A DNA stretch of 42,242 nt from Candidatus Iainarchaeum sp. (GTDB taxonomy: Archaea > Iainarchaeota > Iainarchaeia > Iainarchaeales > JAAZKV01): contig JAQVNZ010000004.1 of NCBI GenBank assembly GCA_028702895.1, positions 1-42,242 of the forward strand. The letters run 5' to 3'. Of this stretch, positions 25,559-33,170 are shown piece after piece. A model generated the notes under the pieces. That model was not told where the DNA came from, made no database searches, and was given only the letters and a program-made list of their open reading frames with translations. Numbering within the stretch: the first letter of the stretch is position 1; each line of letters begins with the position of its first letter. Made by a program: the position numbers and the translations under genes.

Positions 25559-25566
25559 TTTAAATA
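25559..25566 (+). promoter_or_regulatory. TATA box of the basic protein gene
   Basis: TTTAAATA begins 29 nt before the ATG at 25588, identical in spacing to the box ahead of the 33658 leader ORF. This supports leaderless initiation at 25588 and not at the ATG at 25573. Confidence 0.5.
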
Positions 25567-25587
25567 GTTTGAATGAATAACTTGATT

Positions 25588-25977
25588 ATGCGAATTTTAG
25601 ATATAATTAAACGAAGAATGATTTTGCAACGTAATAAAAAAACAGGCATTTCTCCTTACGTACGAGGAAAAACAAAAATAAATAATGTTTTAAATTTAAA
25701 AATTAGTAAATTTTCGCATAGTGGAAAAGTGCATAATGTTGTTACTCGGCGTGATGTTAATTCATTAATAAAAATTTCAAAAGGTAGATCACAAATTGCT
25801 AAAAAAGCAGAAGGAGTGCTTTTTAATTTACAACGAAGAAAAGTTTTAGTAAAAGAAAAAAGGTTTGGAAAATTTAGAGAAAATTCACAATTGGGTTTAG
25901 TTTGGTTTGATAAACTTACTGGGCCAAATGAAAATATTGGTGCAGTTAAACGTGCTGCAAAAACAAAATTAAAATAA
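25588..25977 (+). CDS. Small basic protein in the isoprenoid cluster, function unknown (129 aa)
   Basis: A Lys/Arg-rich protein with an N-terminal amphipathic stretch (MRILDIIKRRMILQRNKK) and a C-terminal half (GVLFNLQRRKVLVKEKRFGK, then GLVWFDKLTG) that could be a small nucleic-acid-binding fold. I do not recognise the family. The ATG at 25573 is in frame but would fall upstream of the predicted transcription start. It sits between the AcnX small subunit and isopentenyl phosphate kinase. Either it is a conserved cluster resident with an isoprenoid-related role or an unrelated housekeeping gene; the sequence alone does not decide. Confidence 0.6.
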   Translation: MRILDIIKRRMILQRNKKTGISPYVRGKTKINNVLNLKISKFSHSGKVHNVVTRRDVNSLIKISKGRSQIAKKAEGVLFNLQRRKVLVKEKRFGKFRENSQLGLVWFDKLTGPNENIGAVKRAAKTKLK

Positions 25978-25987
25978 TAATATGTTA

Positions 25988-25995
25988 TTTTTAAA
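25988..25995 (+). promoter_or_regulatory. TATA box of the isopentenyl phosphate kinase gene
   Basis: TTTTTAAA begins 29 nt before the ATG at 26017, matching the leaderless spacing. The kinase and the following acetyltransferase would be transcribed from here. Confidence 0.5.
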
Positions 25996-26016
25996 AGTAA
26001 CTTAAAGAGATTTATT

Positions 26017-26817
26017 ATGAAAGATTTAATAATTTTAAAAATTGGCGGTTCTTCAATAACCAAAAAAGCCGAAAACAAATTTGAAATGAATGAAGAAATA
26101 TTAGAACGCGTGGCAAAAGAAATAGCAATTGCAAAAAAGAAAAAAGATTTTGATTTAGTTTTAGTTTGTGGTGTTGGGCCATTTGGACATACTAATGTTG
26201 TTAATTATAATTTAAATGGAAAAATTAAAACTCTTGCACAAAAAGAAGGTGTTTTAAAAACAAAAAAAGATTGTGATTTTGTTGCGTTAAAAGTAATAAC
26301 TGCGTTAAAAAAAAATGGTTTAATTGTTAATCACTTGCCTGGTTATAAAGTTTGTAAACAAGATGAAAGAAAAGTAATTTTTTTTGAAACGAATTCTTAT
26401 AAAAAATTATTAGAAAAAAATATTATTCCTGTTACAACTGGTACAATGGTGCATGATAAAAGTTTTAATTGGAGTGTTATGTCTGGAGATACAGTTATTT
26501 CAGAATTATGTAAATCTTTAAAACCAAAAAAAGTTTTAATAGGAACAGATGTTAACGGGATTTTTACTTCTGACCCAAAATTAAATAAAAAAGCAGAATT
26601 AATTGAACTAATAACAAAACAAAATTTAGAAAAAGTTTTAGAACAATGCGGTGAATCAAATTCAGTTGATGTTACTGGTGGAATGAAAGGAAAATTAGAC
26701 AAATTAGGGAAACAATTAGGAAATGTTCCTGCTGAAATATTTTCATTATTTATCCAAAAAAATTTAGAAAATGTTTTAAGTGGAAAAGAAATAAAAAGTA
26801 CAAAAATCAAGTTATAA
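26017..26817 (+). CDS. ipk: Isopentenyl phosphate kinase
   Basis: An amino-acid-kinase-fold enzyme phosphorylating isopentenyl phosphate to IPP, the last step of the archaeal mevalonate route. The family signatures are LKIGGSSITKK (nucleotide phosphate loop), VCGVGPFGHTNVVNY with the His that positions the isopentenyl phosphate, VTTGTMVHDK, SGDTVISELCKSL and GTDVNGIFTSDPKLN, ending VDVTGGMKGKLDKLG. Length 266 is typical. The gene overlaps nothing but is followed after only 2 nt by the acetyltransferase-like gene, so the two are cotranscribed. Confidence 0.93.
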   Translation: MKDLIILKIGGSSITKKAENKFEMNEEILERVAKEIAIAKKKKDFDLVLVCGVGPFGHTNVVNYNLNGKIKTLAQKEGVLKTKKDCDFVALKVITALKKNGLIVNHLPGYKVCKQDERKVIFFETNSYKKLLEKNIIPVTTGTMVHDKSFNWSVMSGDTVISELCKSLKPKKVLIGTDVNGIFTSDPKLNKKAELIELITKQNLEKVLEQCGESNSVDVTGGMKGKLDKLGKQLGNVPAEIFSLFIQKNLENVLSGKEIKSTKIKL

Positions 26818-26819
26818 TT

Positions 26820-27305
26820 ATGATTCCAAACGCAAGAAAAAAAATTTCAAAAATGCATGTTGCTATTGCACAAAAAAAAGGTAGTGTAAAATTAAAAAAT
26901 GATATTCAAAAAATTCGTTTTGTTGAAAGAAAAATATTTGGTGTTGGAAAAACAATTTCTCAAAAAACATATTTTCATCCTAAAAAGAATTTGATTAAAA
27001 TTAAATTAGAAAGAGCTGGAAAAGAAATCGGAAAATTAGAAATTGGAATTAAAAAAATTGGAACTTATAAAGAAGCATTTTTTTCAGACGCGTTTATAAA
27101 AAAAACTATGCGTGAAAAAGGACTTTATTCACAAGTGGTTGCTCAAGCACTGGATGTTTTAACAAAATCGGGAGTTAATACAGTTAGATTTGAAGCTACT
27201 GGAGGACATTCTGTTTTAAAAAAAATGGGGTTCGAATCAAAATCACAATTTGGTAGTAGAATTTATTACAAAGAATTAAACCCACAAAAACAAGTTCGTC
27301 AATAA
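26820..27305 (+). CDS. GNAT-like N-acetyltransferase (probable)
   Basis: The C-terminal 90 residues fit the GNAT fold: a core strand (IKLERAGKEIGKLEIGI), then KTMREKGLYSQVVAQALDVL corresponding to the acetyl-CoA-binding loop and helix, a strand (VNTVRFEATGG) and the usual closing KKMGFESKSQFGSRIYYKEL. The pyrophosphate loop (RxxGxG/A) is degenerate, with REKGLYS. The first 45 residues are basic and not part of the fold. It begins 2 nt after the IPK stop. The end of the gene overlaps the paired-CGTC promoter element of the oxidoreductase operon: the first box lies in its last three codons. Substrate unknown. Confidence 0.65.
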   Translation: MIPNARKKISKMHVAIAQKKGSVKLKNDIQKIRFVERKIFGVGKTISQKTYFHPKKNLIKIKLERAGKEIGKLEIGIKKIGTYKEAFFSDAFIKKTMREKGLYSQVVAQALDVLTKSGVNTVRFEATGGHSVLKKMGFESKSQFGSRIYYKELNPQKQVRQ

Positions 27306-27341
27306 ACGAAGCGATTTTCGTCTAAATGTAATGTTTTTAAA
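27297..27341 (+). promoter_or_regulatory. Paired-CGTC operator plus TATA box (copy C)
   Basis: CGTCAATAAACGAAGC begins at 27297, inside the end of the acetyltransferase gene, and the second CGTC at 27319, 22 nt later, with CG at +10. TTTTTAAA (27334-27341) starts 15 nt after the second box. It precedes the four-subunit oxidoreductase operon. Confidence 0.63.
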
Positions 27342-27398
27342 CTTTATTGGCAGATAGTTTTTTATAATTCAAAAAACTATTTTAATAGTTGTGATATA

Positions 27399-27944
27399 AT
27401 GAAGCAAATAATTTTTTTAGGACGCGGTGGACAGGGAGCAGTTACAAGCTCACAAGTTCTTGCAATTTCTGCGTTTATTGATGGTAAACAATCACAAGCA
27501 TTTCCAAATTTTGGTGTTGAAAGAACAGGTGCACCAGTAAGAAGTTATTGTAGAATAGATGATAAAAAAATTAATTTAAGAGAACAATTAAAAGAAGCGG
27601 ATTATGCGTTAATTTTAGATCCCACATTAACAAAAAATTTAAATGAAAAGATAACTTCACTAATAATTGTTAATTCTAATAAAAAACCAGTTGACTTAGG
27701 CTTACAAACAAATGCGAAAGTAATTTGTATTGATATAACAAAAGTTGCAATGGAAAAAATTGGGAAACCATTTGTAAATATTTCAGCGCTAGGTGCTTTT
27801 GCAGCATTAACAAATGAAATAACTTTAGAATCATTAGAAAAAGCAGTTTTGCAACAAATGGGTGCAAAAGGAAGTATTGTAGAAAAAAATATTGAAGCAG
27901 TTAGAGAGGTTTATAAAATTTCTAAAAATGATTTGCAAAAATAA
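27399..27944 (+). CDS. porG: 2-oxoacid (pyruvate):ferredoxin oxidoreductase gamma subunit
   Basis: The gamma chain of the CoA-dependent oxidoreductase that converts pyruvate (or another 2-oxoacid) to acyl-CoA, CO2 and reduced ferredoxin. Clear family segments are FLGRGGQGAVTSSQVLA, QAFPNFGVERTGAPVRSY and VNISALGAFAALTNEITLES. Length 181 is standard. GTGAT stands 3 nt before the ATG. It is the first gene of the gamma-delta-alpha-beta operon, the order used by the four-subunit archaeal enzymes. Pyruvate is inferred as substrate because no other indicator, such as a branched-chain keto acid pathway context, is present. Confidence 0.93.
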   Translation: MKQIIFLGRGGQGAVTSSQVLAISAFIDGKQSQAFPNFGVERTGAPVRSYCRIDDKKINLREQLKEADYALILDPTLTKNLNEKITSLIIVNSNKKPVDLGLQTNAKVICIDITKVAMEKIGKPFVNISALGAFAALTNEITLESLEKAVLQQMGAKGSIVEKNIEAVREVYKISKNDLQK

Positions 27945-27985
27945 TTTTATGATTTAAATAACTAAAAGATTAATGATTGATTTTT

Positions 27986-28279
27986 ATGGATAAAGAACTA
28001 AAAAGTAAAGATGGTGTAATTCTTACAAAAGGTGCGGTTATACGTGAGCCTGGATCAACAAAAAAATATAAAACTGGAGATTGGCGAACATTCAAACCAA
28101 GTATAGATCAAGAAAAATGTATTAAATGTGGGAAATGTTGGTTAAATTGTCCCGATGCTGCAATATACAAGGATAAAGATGGGAAATTTCAAATAAATTA
28201 TGATTATTGCAAAGGTTGTTTAATATGCGCGAAAGTTTGTCCTGTTAAAGCAATTGGTTTTGTGGTAGAAGAAAAATAA
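27986..28279 (+). CDS. porD: 2-oxoacid (pyruvate):ferredoxin oxidoreductase delta subunit
   Basis: The small ferredoxin-like chain carrying two [4Fe-4S] clusters: CIKCGKCWLNCPDAAIY and CKGCLICAKVCPVKAIGF. The N-terminal REPGSTKKYKTGDWRTFKPS is the usual lead-in of Por/Vor delta subunits. I start at the ATG at 27986 rather than a TTG at 27977. A TATA-like TTTAAATA at 27953-27960 sits 33 nt upstream, so an internal promoter is possible. Length 97 is normal. Confidence 0.94.
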   Translation: MDKELKSKDGVILTKGAVIREPGSTKKYKTGDWRTFKPSIDQEKCIKCGKCWLNCPDAAIYKDKDGKFQINYDYCKGCLICAKVCPVKAIGFVVEEK

Positions 28280-28341
28280 TTTTGTTTAAGCGAATATGAT
28301 TTTTATTTGAAATGATTTAAGTTTATTTGGGAATGATTTTT

Positions 28342-29487
28342 ATGGTTGAAAAAAAAGTAATGTCAGGTTCAGAAGCAATTGCATTAGCAGTAAAATTATG
28401 CAAACCATTAGTTTTACCAATGTACCCAATCACACCTAGTACACTTGTTCCAGAAAAATTATCTGAATTTGTAGCTAATGGTGAATTAAACGCTCAAATG
28501 ATTTATGTTGAATCAGAACATTCTGCAATATCAGCTTTATATGGAGCATATGCTACGGGAGTTCGATCTTTCACAGCTACTGCTTCTCAAGGTTTAGCAT
28601 TAATGCATGAAATTATTCCAATAGTTTCTGCTTCAAGATTTCCAGCTGTAATGTTTATTGCAAACAGGGCTTTATCTGGGCCATTAAGTATTTGGAACGA
28701 TCATTCAGATTCAATGAGTGAACGCGATCAAGGTTGGATACAATTATTTTGTGAAGATATTCAAGAAGCATTTGATACTATAATAATGGCATACAAAATT
28801 GCTGAAAAAGAAAATGTTTCCTTACCTATAATGGTTTGCGCAGATGGTTTTATTTTAACACACGTTTACGAACCAGTACAAATAGAAGAACAAGAAAAAA
28901 TAACTGATTTTGTTGGAACATATAATCCAAAAGATTTTTTGGACACTAAAAACCCAAAAACATTTGGTGCATTCGCACAACCAAATACTTATTTTGAATT
29001 CAAAGAACAAGTACAAGACGCAATGATGGAAGCATTAAAAGAAATAAAAAATGTGAATGAAGAGTTTGGAAAAAAATTTAAAAGAAAATATGGTGATGGA
29101 TTAATAGAATTAATAGAAATGCAAGATGCAGAATATGCACTATTGATTGCAGGAAGTACTATTGGAACTGCAAGAGAAGTAGTAAAAGATTTAAGAAAAA
29201 AAGGTAAAAAAGTTGGGTTAATAAAATTAAAATCTGTTCGGCCATTTCCAACAAAAGAATTAATTTTAGCTTCAAAAAAATTAAAAGGATTAGGAATTAT
29301 AGATAGACATATTTCTTTAGGATATGAAGGCGCATTATGTACTGAAACAAAAGCAGCATTAGTAAAAGAAAAAGTTAATGTAACAGGATTTATCGCGGGA
29401 TTAGGTGGACGAGATATTGATAGAGAAAGAATAAGACACGCTTTTGATTTAATAATAAATGGAAAAGAAGGCGTTTGGTTAAAATAA
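28342..29487 (+). CDS. porA: 2-oxoacid (pyruvate):ferredoxin oxidoreductase alpha subunit
   Basis: The large catalytic chain pairing with beta around thiamine diphosphate. Family landmarks are SGSEAIALAVKLCKP, MYPITPSTLVPE (substrate pocket), YVESEHSAISALYGAYATG with the Glu that activates thiamine, ATASQGLALMHEII, SIWNDHSDSMSERDQGWIQL and the C-terminal GLGGRDIDRERIRHAFD. Two upstream in-frame starts (28327 TTG, 28333 ATG) exist; ATG 28342 gives the usual N-terminus. The next gene starts 16 nt after the stop. Length 381 agrees with archaeal PorA. Confidence 0.94.
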   Translation: MVEKKVMSGSEAIALAVKLCKPLVLPMYPITPSTLVPEKLSEFVANGELNAQMIYVESEHSAISALYGAYATGVRSFTATASQGLALMHEIIPIVSASRFPAVMFIANRALSGPLSIWNDHSDSMSERDQGWIQLFCEDIQEAFDTIIMAYKIAEKENVSLPIMVCADGFILTHVYEPVQIEEQEKITDFVGTYNPKDFLDTKNPKTFGAFAQPNTYFEFKEQVQDAMMEALKEIKNVNEEFGKKFKRKYGDGLIELIEMQDAEYALLIAGSTIGTAREVVKDLRKKGKKVGLIKLKSVRPFPTKELILASKKLKGLGIIDRHISLGYEGALCTETKAALVKEKVNVTGFIAGLGGRDIDRERIRHAFDLIINGKEGVWLK

Positions 29488-29503
29488 TTTATTGGTGAAA
29501 TTT

Positions 29504-31513
29504 ATGGCTATAATTGGATTTGAAGAAAAAGAGTTTTTTGCACCAGGGCACAGAGCATGTGCTGGTTGTGGGGAAGCACTTGCATTAAGACACGTGTTAA
29601 AAGCAGCAGGACAAGAAACAATTTTGGTAATGGCAACAGGGTGCATGGAAGTAGTTTCAACACCATATCCTGAAAGTGCTTTTGAAATTCCATGGGTGCA
29701 TTGTGCATTTGAAACAGTTGGTTCAGTAGCAAGTGGAGTAAAAGCTTCATTAATCGCGAAAGGTGATACTAAAACAAATGTTATTGGAATGGGTGGAGAC
29801 GGAGCAATGTTTGACATTGGTTTTGGAGCATTAAGCGGAGCGTTAGAACGCGGACACAAAATATTATTTGTTGTAACTGATAATGAAGCTTACATGAATT
29901 GTTTAGCTTTAGACTCTTTAATAATGACAAAAGAGGGTCTGAAAAAGATTACTGAAATAAATGTTGGTGATGAAGTATATGCATTTAGTCAATCTACTCA
30001 TGAATTAGTTTTAAAAAAATGTAGTGGAGTATTTGACAATGGAAAAAAAAGAGTTTTTGAAATTAATACGTCTTCAAACACAATAAAAGCAACTGGAAAT
30101 CATCCTTTTTTAATTCTTCAAAGAAATGGAAAAGAGGGAAAAAATAAATTTGTTTGGAAAATGGTTGAAGAACTAAAAGTTGGTGAAGAAGTTGTAACTT
30201 TAAAAAAAGGTCTTGAAGGCAAATCCTATAACTTTTCAAATATTAAATTATCTAAAAAAGGAGATTATAAAGTTAACAAAATAAACGAAGTAAATTTACC
30301 AGGTAAATCTTCGCCCAAAATAATGAAATTATTTGGAATTTATGTTGGTGATGGCTGGACAAGAATAAATAAAGCTGAAGTTGGATTTGCACTTCCAAAT
30401 GGAAAAAAAGGAAGAAAAGAAGCAAAACAATTAATTGAGAGTTTATCTTGGAATAACTGTTTAAGTGAAAACGAAAATGAATTGCAACTTAGATCAATAA
30501 ATATTGCGCGATTTTTTGATTCACAAGGATTTGGCAAAGGTGCAAAAAATAAAATTATTCCACAATGGGTTTTCACATTACCACTAAAAGAAAAACAAGC
30601 ATTTGTTGAAGGATTATTACTCTCTGATGGATATACTATTGGTAAAAGTCATCGATATGTTTCTGCTAGTTATGAACTTCTTAGAACATTAAGATTATTA
30701 TTACAAACAATGGATATGCAAGTTGGTAAAATTCACCAACAAACAAAAAAGAAAGGAGTTCTTGTTGTAAAAAAACAATTGCTTGCAGATTCAACTTATG
30801 GTTATGTTTGTTTTAGTGGAAAACAAGGCGCGATGTTAAAATATGCTAATCAAAATAAACAAAGAAATTTTTTATTTGGAAATGAGCATTTTGAAACAAA
30901 GAAAATACTTTCAATAGAAAAAAAAGGTATTGAAAAAACACTTGATTTAAGAGTGGATGGAGAACACAATTTTGTTGCAAATGGAGTTGTTGTTCATAAT
31001 ACTGGAATTCAAAGAAGTGGTGCAACATTTCCTTATGCTAATACTACTACTTCGCCAGCAGGAAAAATAATTGTTGGAAAACAAGAACCAAAAAAACCTT
31101 TAACTTTTATTGCAGCAGCACATGGGATAAAATATGTGGCCTCTGCATCAGTATCAAACTTATTTGATTTAAAAACAAAAGTTCAAAAAGCACTGGCAAC
31201 AGATGGGCCATCATTATTACACGTTTATGTTCCTTGTATTCCTGGGTGGAAAATGGATTCTTCTTTAACCATAGATATTTCAGTAAAAGCTTTTGAAACA
31301 AATGTTTTTCCATTATATGAAATAGAAAATGGTGTGCTTAAATTAAATCAAAAAGTTCCTCAAAAAAAAGGAATTGAAGAATATTTAATGATGCAAGGTA
31401 GATTCAAACATATTACTCCAGAAATTGCTCTAAAAATGCAAACGTATGTTGATGCACGATACAAATTTTTAGAAGAAAATAATGGAAAAAAAATATTCGA
31501 TACATTATTTTAA
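29504..31513 (+). CDS. porB: 2-oxoacid (pyruvate):ferredoxin oxidoreductase beta subunit, intein-containing precursor
   Basis: The precursor is 669 residues, but the host protein is 302: N-extein residues 1-132 and C-extein residues 500-669. The exteins carry the thiamine diphosphate and Fe-S features of PorB: HRACAGCGEALALRHVLKA, MATGCMEVVSTPYPES, GMGGDGAMFDIGFGAL (the GDG of the cofactor motif), DNEAYMN joined to TGIQRSGATFPYA, and HVYVPCIPGWKMDS. The intein interrupts between Asn132 and the following Thr, at the most conserved part of the thiamine motif, so the enzyme cannot work until splicing occurs. ATG 29504 follows GGTGA (29491-29495); an in-frame GTG at 29492 is part of that site. 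It is the last gene of the operon. Confidence 0.95.
   Translation: MAIIGFEEKEFFAPGHRACAGCGEALALRHVLKAAGQETILVMATGCMEVVSTPYPESAFEIPWVHCAFETVGSVASGVKASLIAKGDTKTNVIGMGGDGAMFDIGFGALSGALERGHKILFVVTDNEAYMNCLALDSLIMTKEGLKKITEINVGDEVYAFSQSTHELVLKKCSGVFDNGKKRVFEINTSSNTIKATGNHPFLILQRNGKEGKNKFVWKMVEELKVGEEVVTLKKGLEGKSYNFSNIKLSKKGDYKVNKINEVNLPGKSSPKIMKLFGIYVGDGWTRINKAEVGFALPNGKKGRKEAKQLIESLSWNNCLSENENELQLRSINIARFFDSQGFGKGAKNKIIPQWVFTLPLKEKQAFVEGLLLSDGYTIGKSHRYVSASYELLRTLRLLLQTMDMQVGKIHQQTKKKGVLVVKKQLLADSTYGYVCFSGKQGAMLKYANQNKQRNFLFGNEHFETKKILSIEKKGIEKTLDLRVDGEHNFVANGVVVHNTGIQRSGATFPYANTTTSPAGKIIVGKQEPKKPLTFIAAAHGIKYVASASVSNLFDLKTKVQKALATDGPSLLHVYVPCIPGWKMDSSLTIDISVKAFETNVFPLYEIENGVLKLNQKVPQKKGIEEYLMMQGRFKHITPEIALKMQTYVDARYKFLEENNGKKIFDTLF
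29900..31000 (+). mobile_element. Intein with LAGLIDADG (DOD) homing endonuclease in porB
   Basis: 367 residues, starting Cys1 (CLALDSLIMTKEG, block A) and ending VVVHN with penultimate His366 and Asn367; the +1 extein residue is Thr. Splicing block B is ATGNHPF (His68), and block F is RVDGEHNFVANG (351-362). Two LAGLIDADG-type motifs are visible, LFGIYVGDGW (144-153, Asp151) and FVEGLLLSDGYT (235-246, Asp243), separated by the usual block D segment (NKIIPQWVF). All expected catalytic residues are present, so both splicing and endonuclease activity look intact. Codon use is AT-rich like its surroundings, giving no sign of a very recent foreign origin. Confidence 0.95.
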
Positions 31514-31537
31514 AATTATTTTTTTTAAATAAATTTT

Positions 31538-31655
31538 TTTATTTAATTAGTATTTTTTATTTCTTTTAATTTATTTAATTAGCGTTATTTATTTTCTTTT
31601 AATTTATTTATTTAGTAATAATTAATTTATTTTCTTAGTATTATTTATTTTCTTT
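31538..31655 (+). repeat. Imperfect tandem repeat, period about 32 nt
   Basis: Three to four diverged copies of a unit such as TTTATTTAATTAGTATTT followed by TTATTTCTTTTAA lie behind the porB gene in the 234-nt gap. The units are contiguous without spacers, so this is not a CRISPR. The T-rich content makes it a plausible termination zone for the oxidoreductase operon. Confidence 0.45.
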
Positions 31656-31747
31656 TTTTAAACAATTTTTTTATTAAATGATTTTAAAATTTTTGTTTTC
31701 ACAAAATTATATAATTGTTCTGTATTATTTAATATTTGTGATAAAAA

Positions 31748-32356
31748 ATGCGGGTTTATTTAATACGACATGGACAAACTACTAGTGATGTTGAAGAAAA
31801 ATACAATGGTTGGTATGATGATCATTTAACTAATAAGGGTAAATTACAAGCTAGTGAATTAGCAAAAAAATTAAGCGAAAAATTAATTGAAAAAGTATTT
31901 GTTTCTCCAAGAATTAGGACTATTGAAACAGCTTTAATTATTGCAAAAGAATTGCCTGTAAAATTTGATGTGGTTAATGAGTTTGGCGAAAGAAATTCTT
32001 ATGGCGTACTAACCGGTTTAACAAAAAAAGAAGCTTTAGAAAAATTTCCTGATGAAGTTGAGGAATTAGAAGCTAATAAACCATATCAAAAAGTTAAAGA
32101 TTGTGAAGATTATTATGATTTTGCTCAAAAAGTAATTTCAAAATTTAATGAAATGATTGAAAATGAATTTTTTATGGAAACACAAGGCCTTGCAATAATA
32201 ACTCATGGTGCAACAATTAGTACTATTTTTAGAGAGGTTTTGGGATTTGAAATAAATGGGATTAAAGATTGTGCTATATTCGAACTAGAATTTGATGGCG
32301 ACGGATACGAAATACTTTATGCAAAAGATGTTCTAGAAATGATTGCTGATAATTAA
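31748..32356 (+). CDS. Histidine phosphatase / phosphoglycerate mutase-like protein
   Basis: A branch 1 histidine phosphatase: the phospho-acceptor motif LIRHGQTTSD (His8), SPRIRTIETA with the second Arg, the Glu in ERNSYGVLTG, and ITHGATIS with the second catalytic His. NGWYDDHLTNKGKLQ and GVLTGLTKKEALEKF are close to the cofactor-dependent phosphoglycerate mutase pattern (usually NGW-D-LT-G and G-LQGLNK), so either glycolytic mutase or a general sugar phosphatase is possible. At 202 residues it is shorter than typical mutases (about 230-250), which favours the phosphatase reading. GTGAT six nt upstream of the ATG is its ribosome site. Confidence 0.85.
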   Translation: MRVYLIRHGQTTSDVEEKYNGWYDDHLTNKGKLQASELAKKLSEKLIEKVFVSPRIRTIETALIIAKELPVKFDVVNEFGERNSYGVLTGLTKKEALEKFPDEVEELEANKPYQKVKDCEDYYDFAQKVISKFNEMIENEFFMETQGLAIITHGATISTIFREVLGFEINGIKDCAIFELEFDGDGYEILYAKDVLEMIADN

Positions 32357-32408
32357 AATAATTATTTAATTTTTTAATTATAATTTGAATGCATTAAAAA
32401 ATATTTTT

Positions 32409-33170
32409 TTATTTTAACAATCTTTGAACTCGCTGGAATGGTAATCCTGATTTTTCACAAAGAAAAACAACTTTTTCTTTATTTCCTTTTAATCCTTTCC
32501 AATCAAGAATAATTTTTGTAGCATTAGTTTTTACAATCATTTGTTCTAACAAATCTTCATCTAAAAAATCTAGTTGGTACTTTGGACAAATATGACCAAA
32601 AGAGAAATTTTGTCTTAAAGCAAGTTTAGTAAAATCAGGAGTATAGTGGCCACCGCCTATTCCAATAACAATTTCGTCATTATTTTCTTTTAACGTTGAT
32701 TTTACAATTGTTTCTGCGATTATTTTTGCATATTCTTGATTAGTCCATTCTTTTATTGAACTCCCAATTTCTATAAATGAAACATTTTTTGGTGTGAAAG
32801 GGCCGTGATGCGTAGCCTCATAACAAATCACGAAATCATTTTTTAACAAAGAATTTCGTTCATTTAATTCTCTTAAAAAATTAGTATTAATTCTTGCTAG
32901 CGAACCACATAATTTTTTTTCAATTCCGCCACATTCGGCCTTAGAATAATTTCCAATTGAATGTGTAGTTAGACTTTTTGTGCCAAAAACACTCTGATGT
33001 TTTGAAATAATAATAATATTATCTTCTTTTACTTTCTCTAATGGTAAATAAACAGAATCTTCTTCAAACTCATAAAAATTAACCCATTGTGGTAAACCTA
33101 TTTTATGTAATTGTTCTGCAATATTTTTACTAGCTTCATCTATTTTTGAGCTAACAATTGCTAATTTCAT
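32409..33170 (-). CDS. dtdA: D-aminoacyl-tRNA deacylase DtdA (archaeal/plant type)
   Basis: Removes D-amino acids wrongly attached to tRNA. The family signatures are ISKHQSVFGTKSLTTHSIGN, ECGG, EATHHGPFTPKN, FIEIGSSIKEW, IGIGGGHYTPDFTKLALRQN and FGHICPKYQLDF; the His pairs in these motifs bind the zinc ions. The 253-residue length is close to that of archaeal DtdA proteins (about 260-280). It is convergent with the phosphatase gene and divergent from the 50-residue gene, so it is a single-gene unit. Confidence 0.93.
   Translation of the reverse strand: MKLAIVSSKIDEASKNIAEQLHKIGLPQWVNFYEFEEDSVYLPLEKVKEDNIIIISKHQSVFGTKSLTTHSIGNYSKAECGGIEKKLCGSLARINTNFLRELNERNSLLKNDFVICYEATHHGPFTPKNVSFIEIGSSIKEWTNQEYAKIIAETIVKSTLKENNDEIVIGIGGGHYTPDFTKLALRQNFSFGHICPKYQLDFLDEDLLEQMIVKTNATKIILDWKGLKGNKEKVVFLCEKSGLPFQRVQRLLK

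Noticed and set aside
29479..29859. A long antisense reading frame opposite the start of porB
   Set aside because: It is a mirror of the strongly conserved porB coding sequence, with no start signals of its own and no recognisable product.
31538..31655. CRISPR array
   Set aside because: Repeat units are contiguous, degenerate and AT-rich, with no unique spacers and no cas genes in the window.
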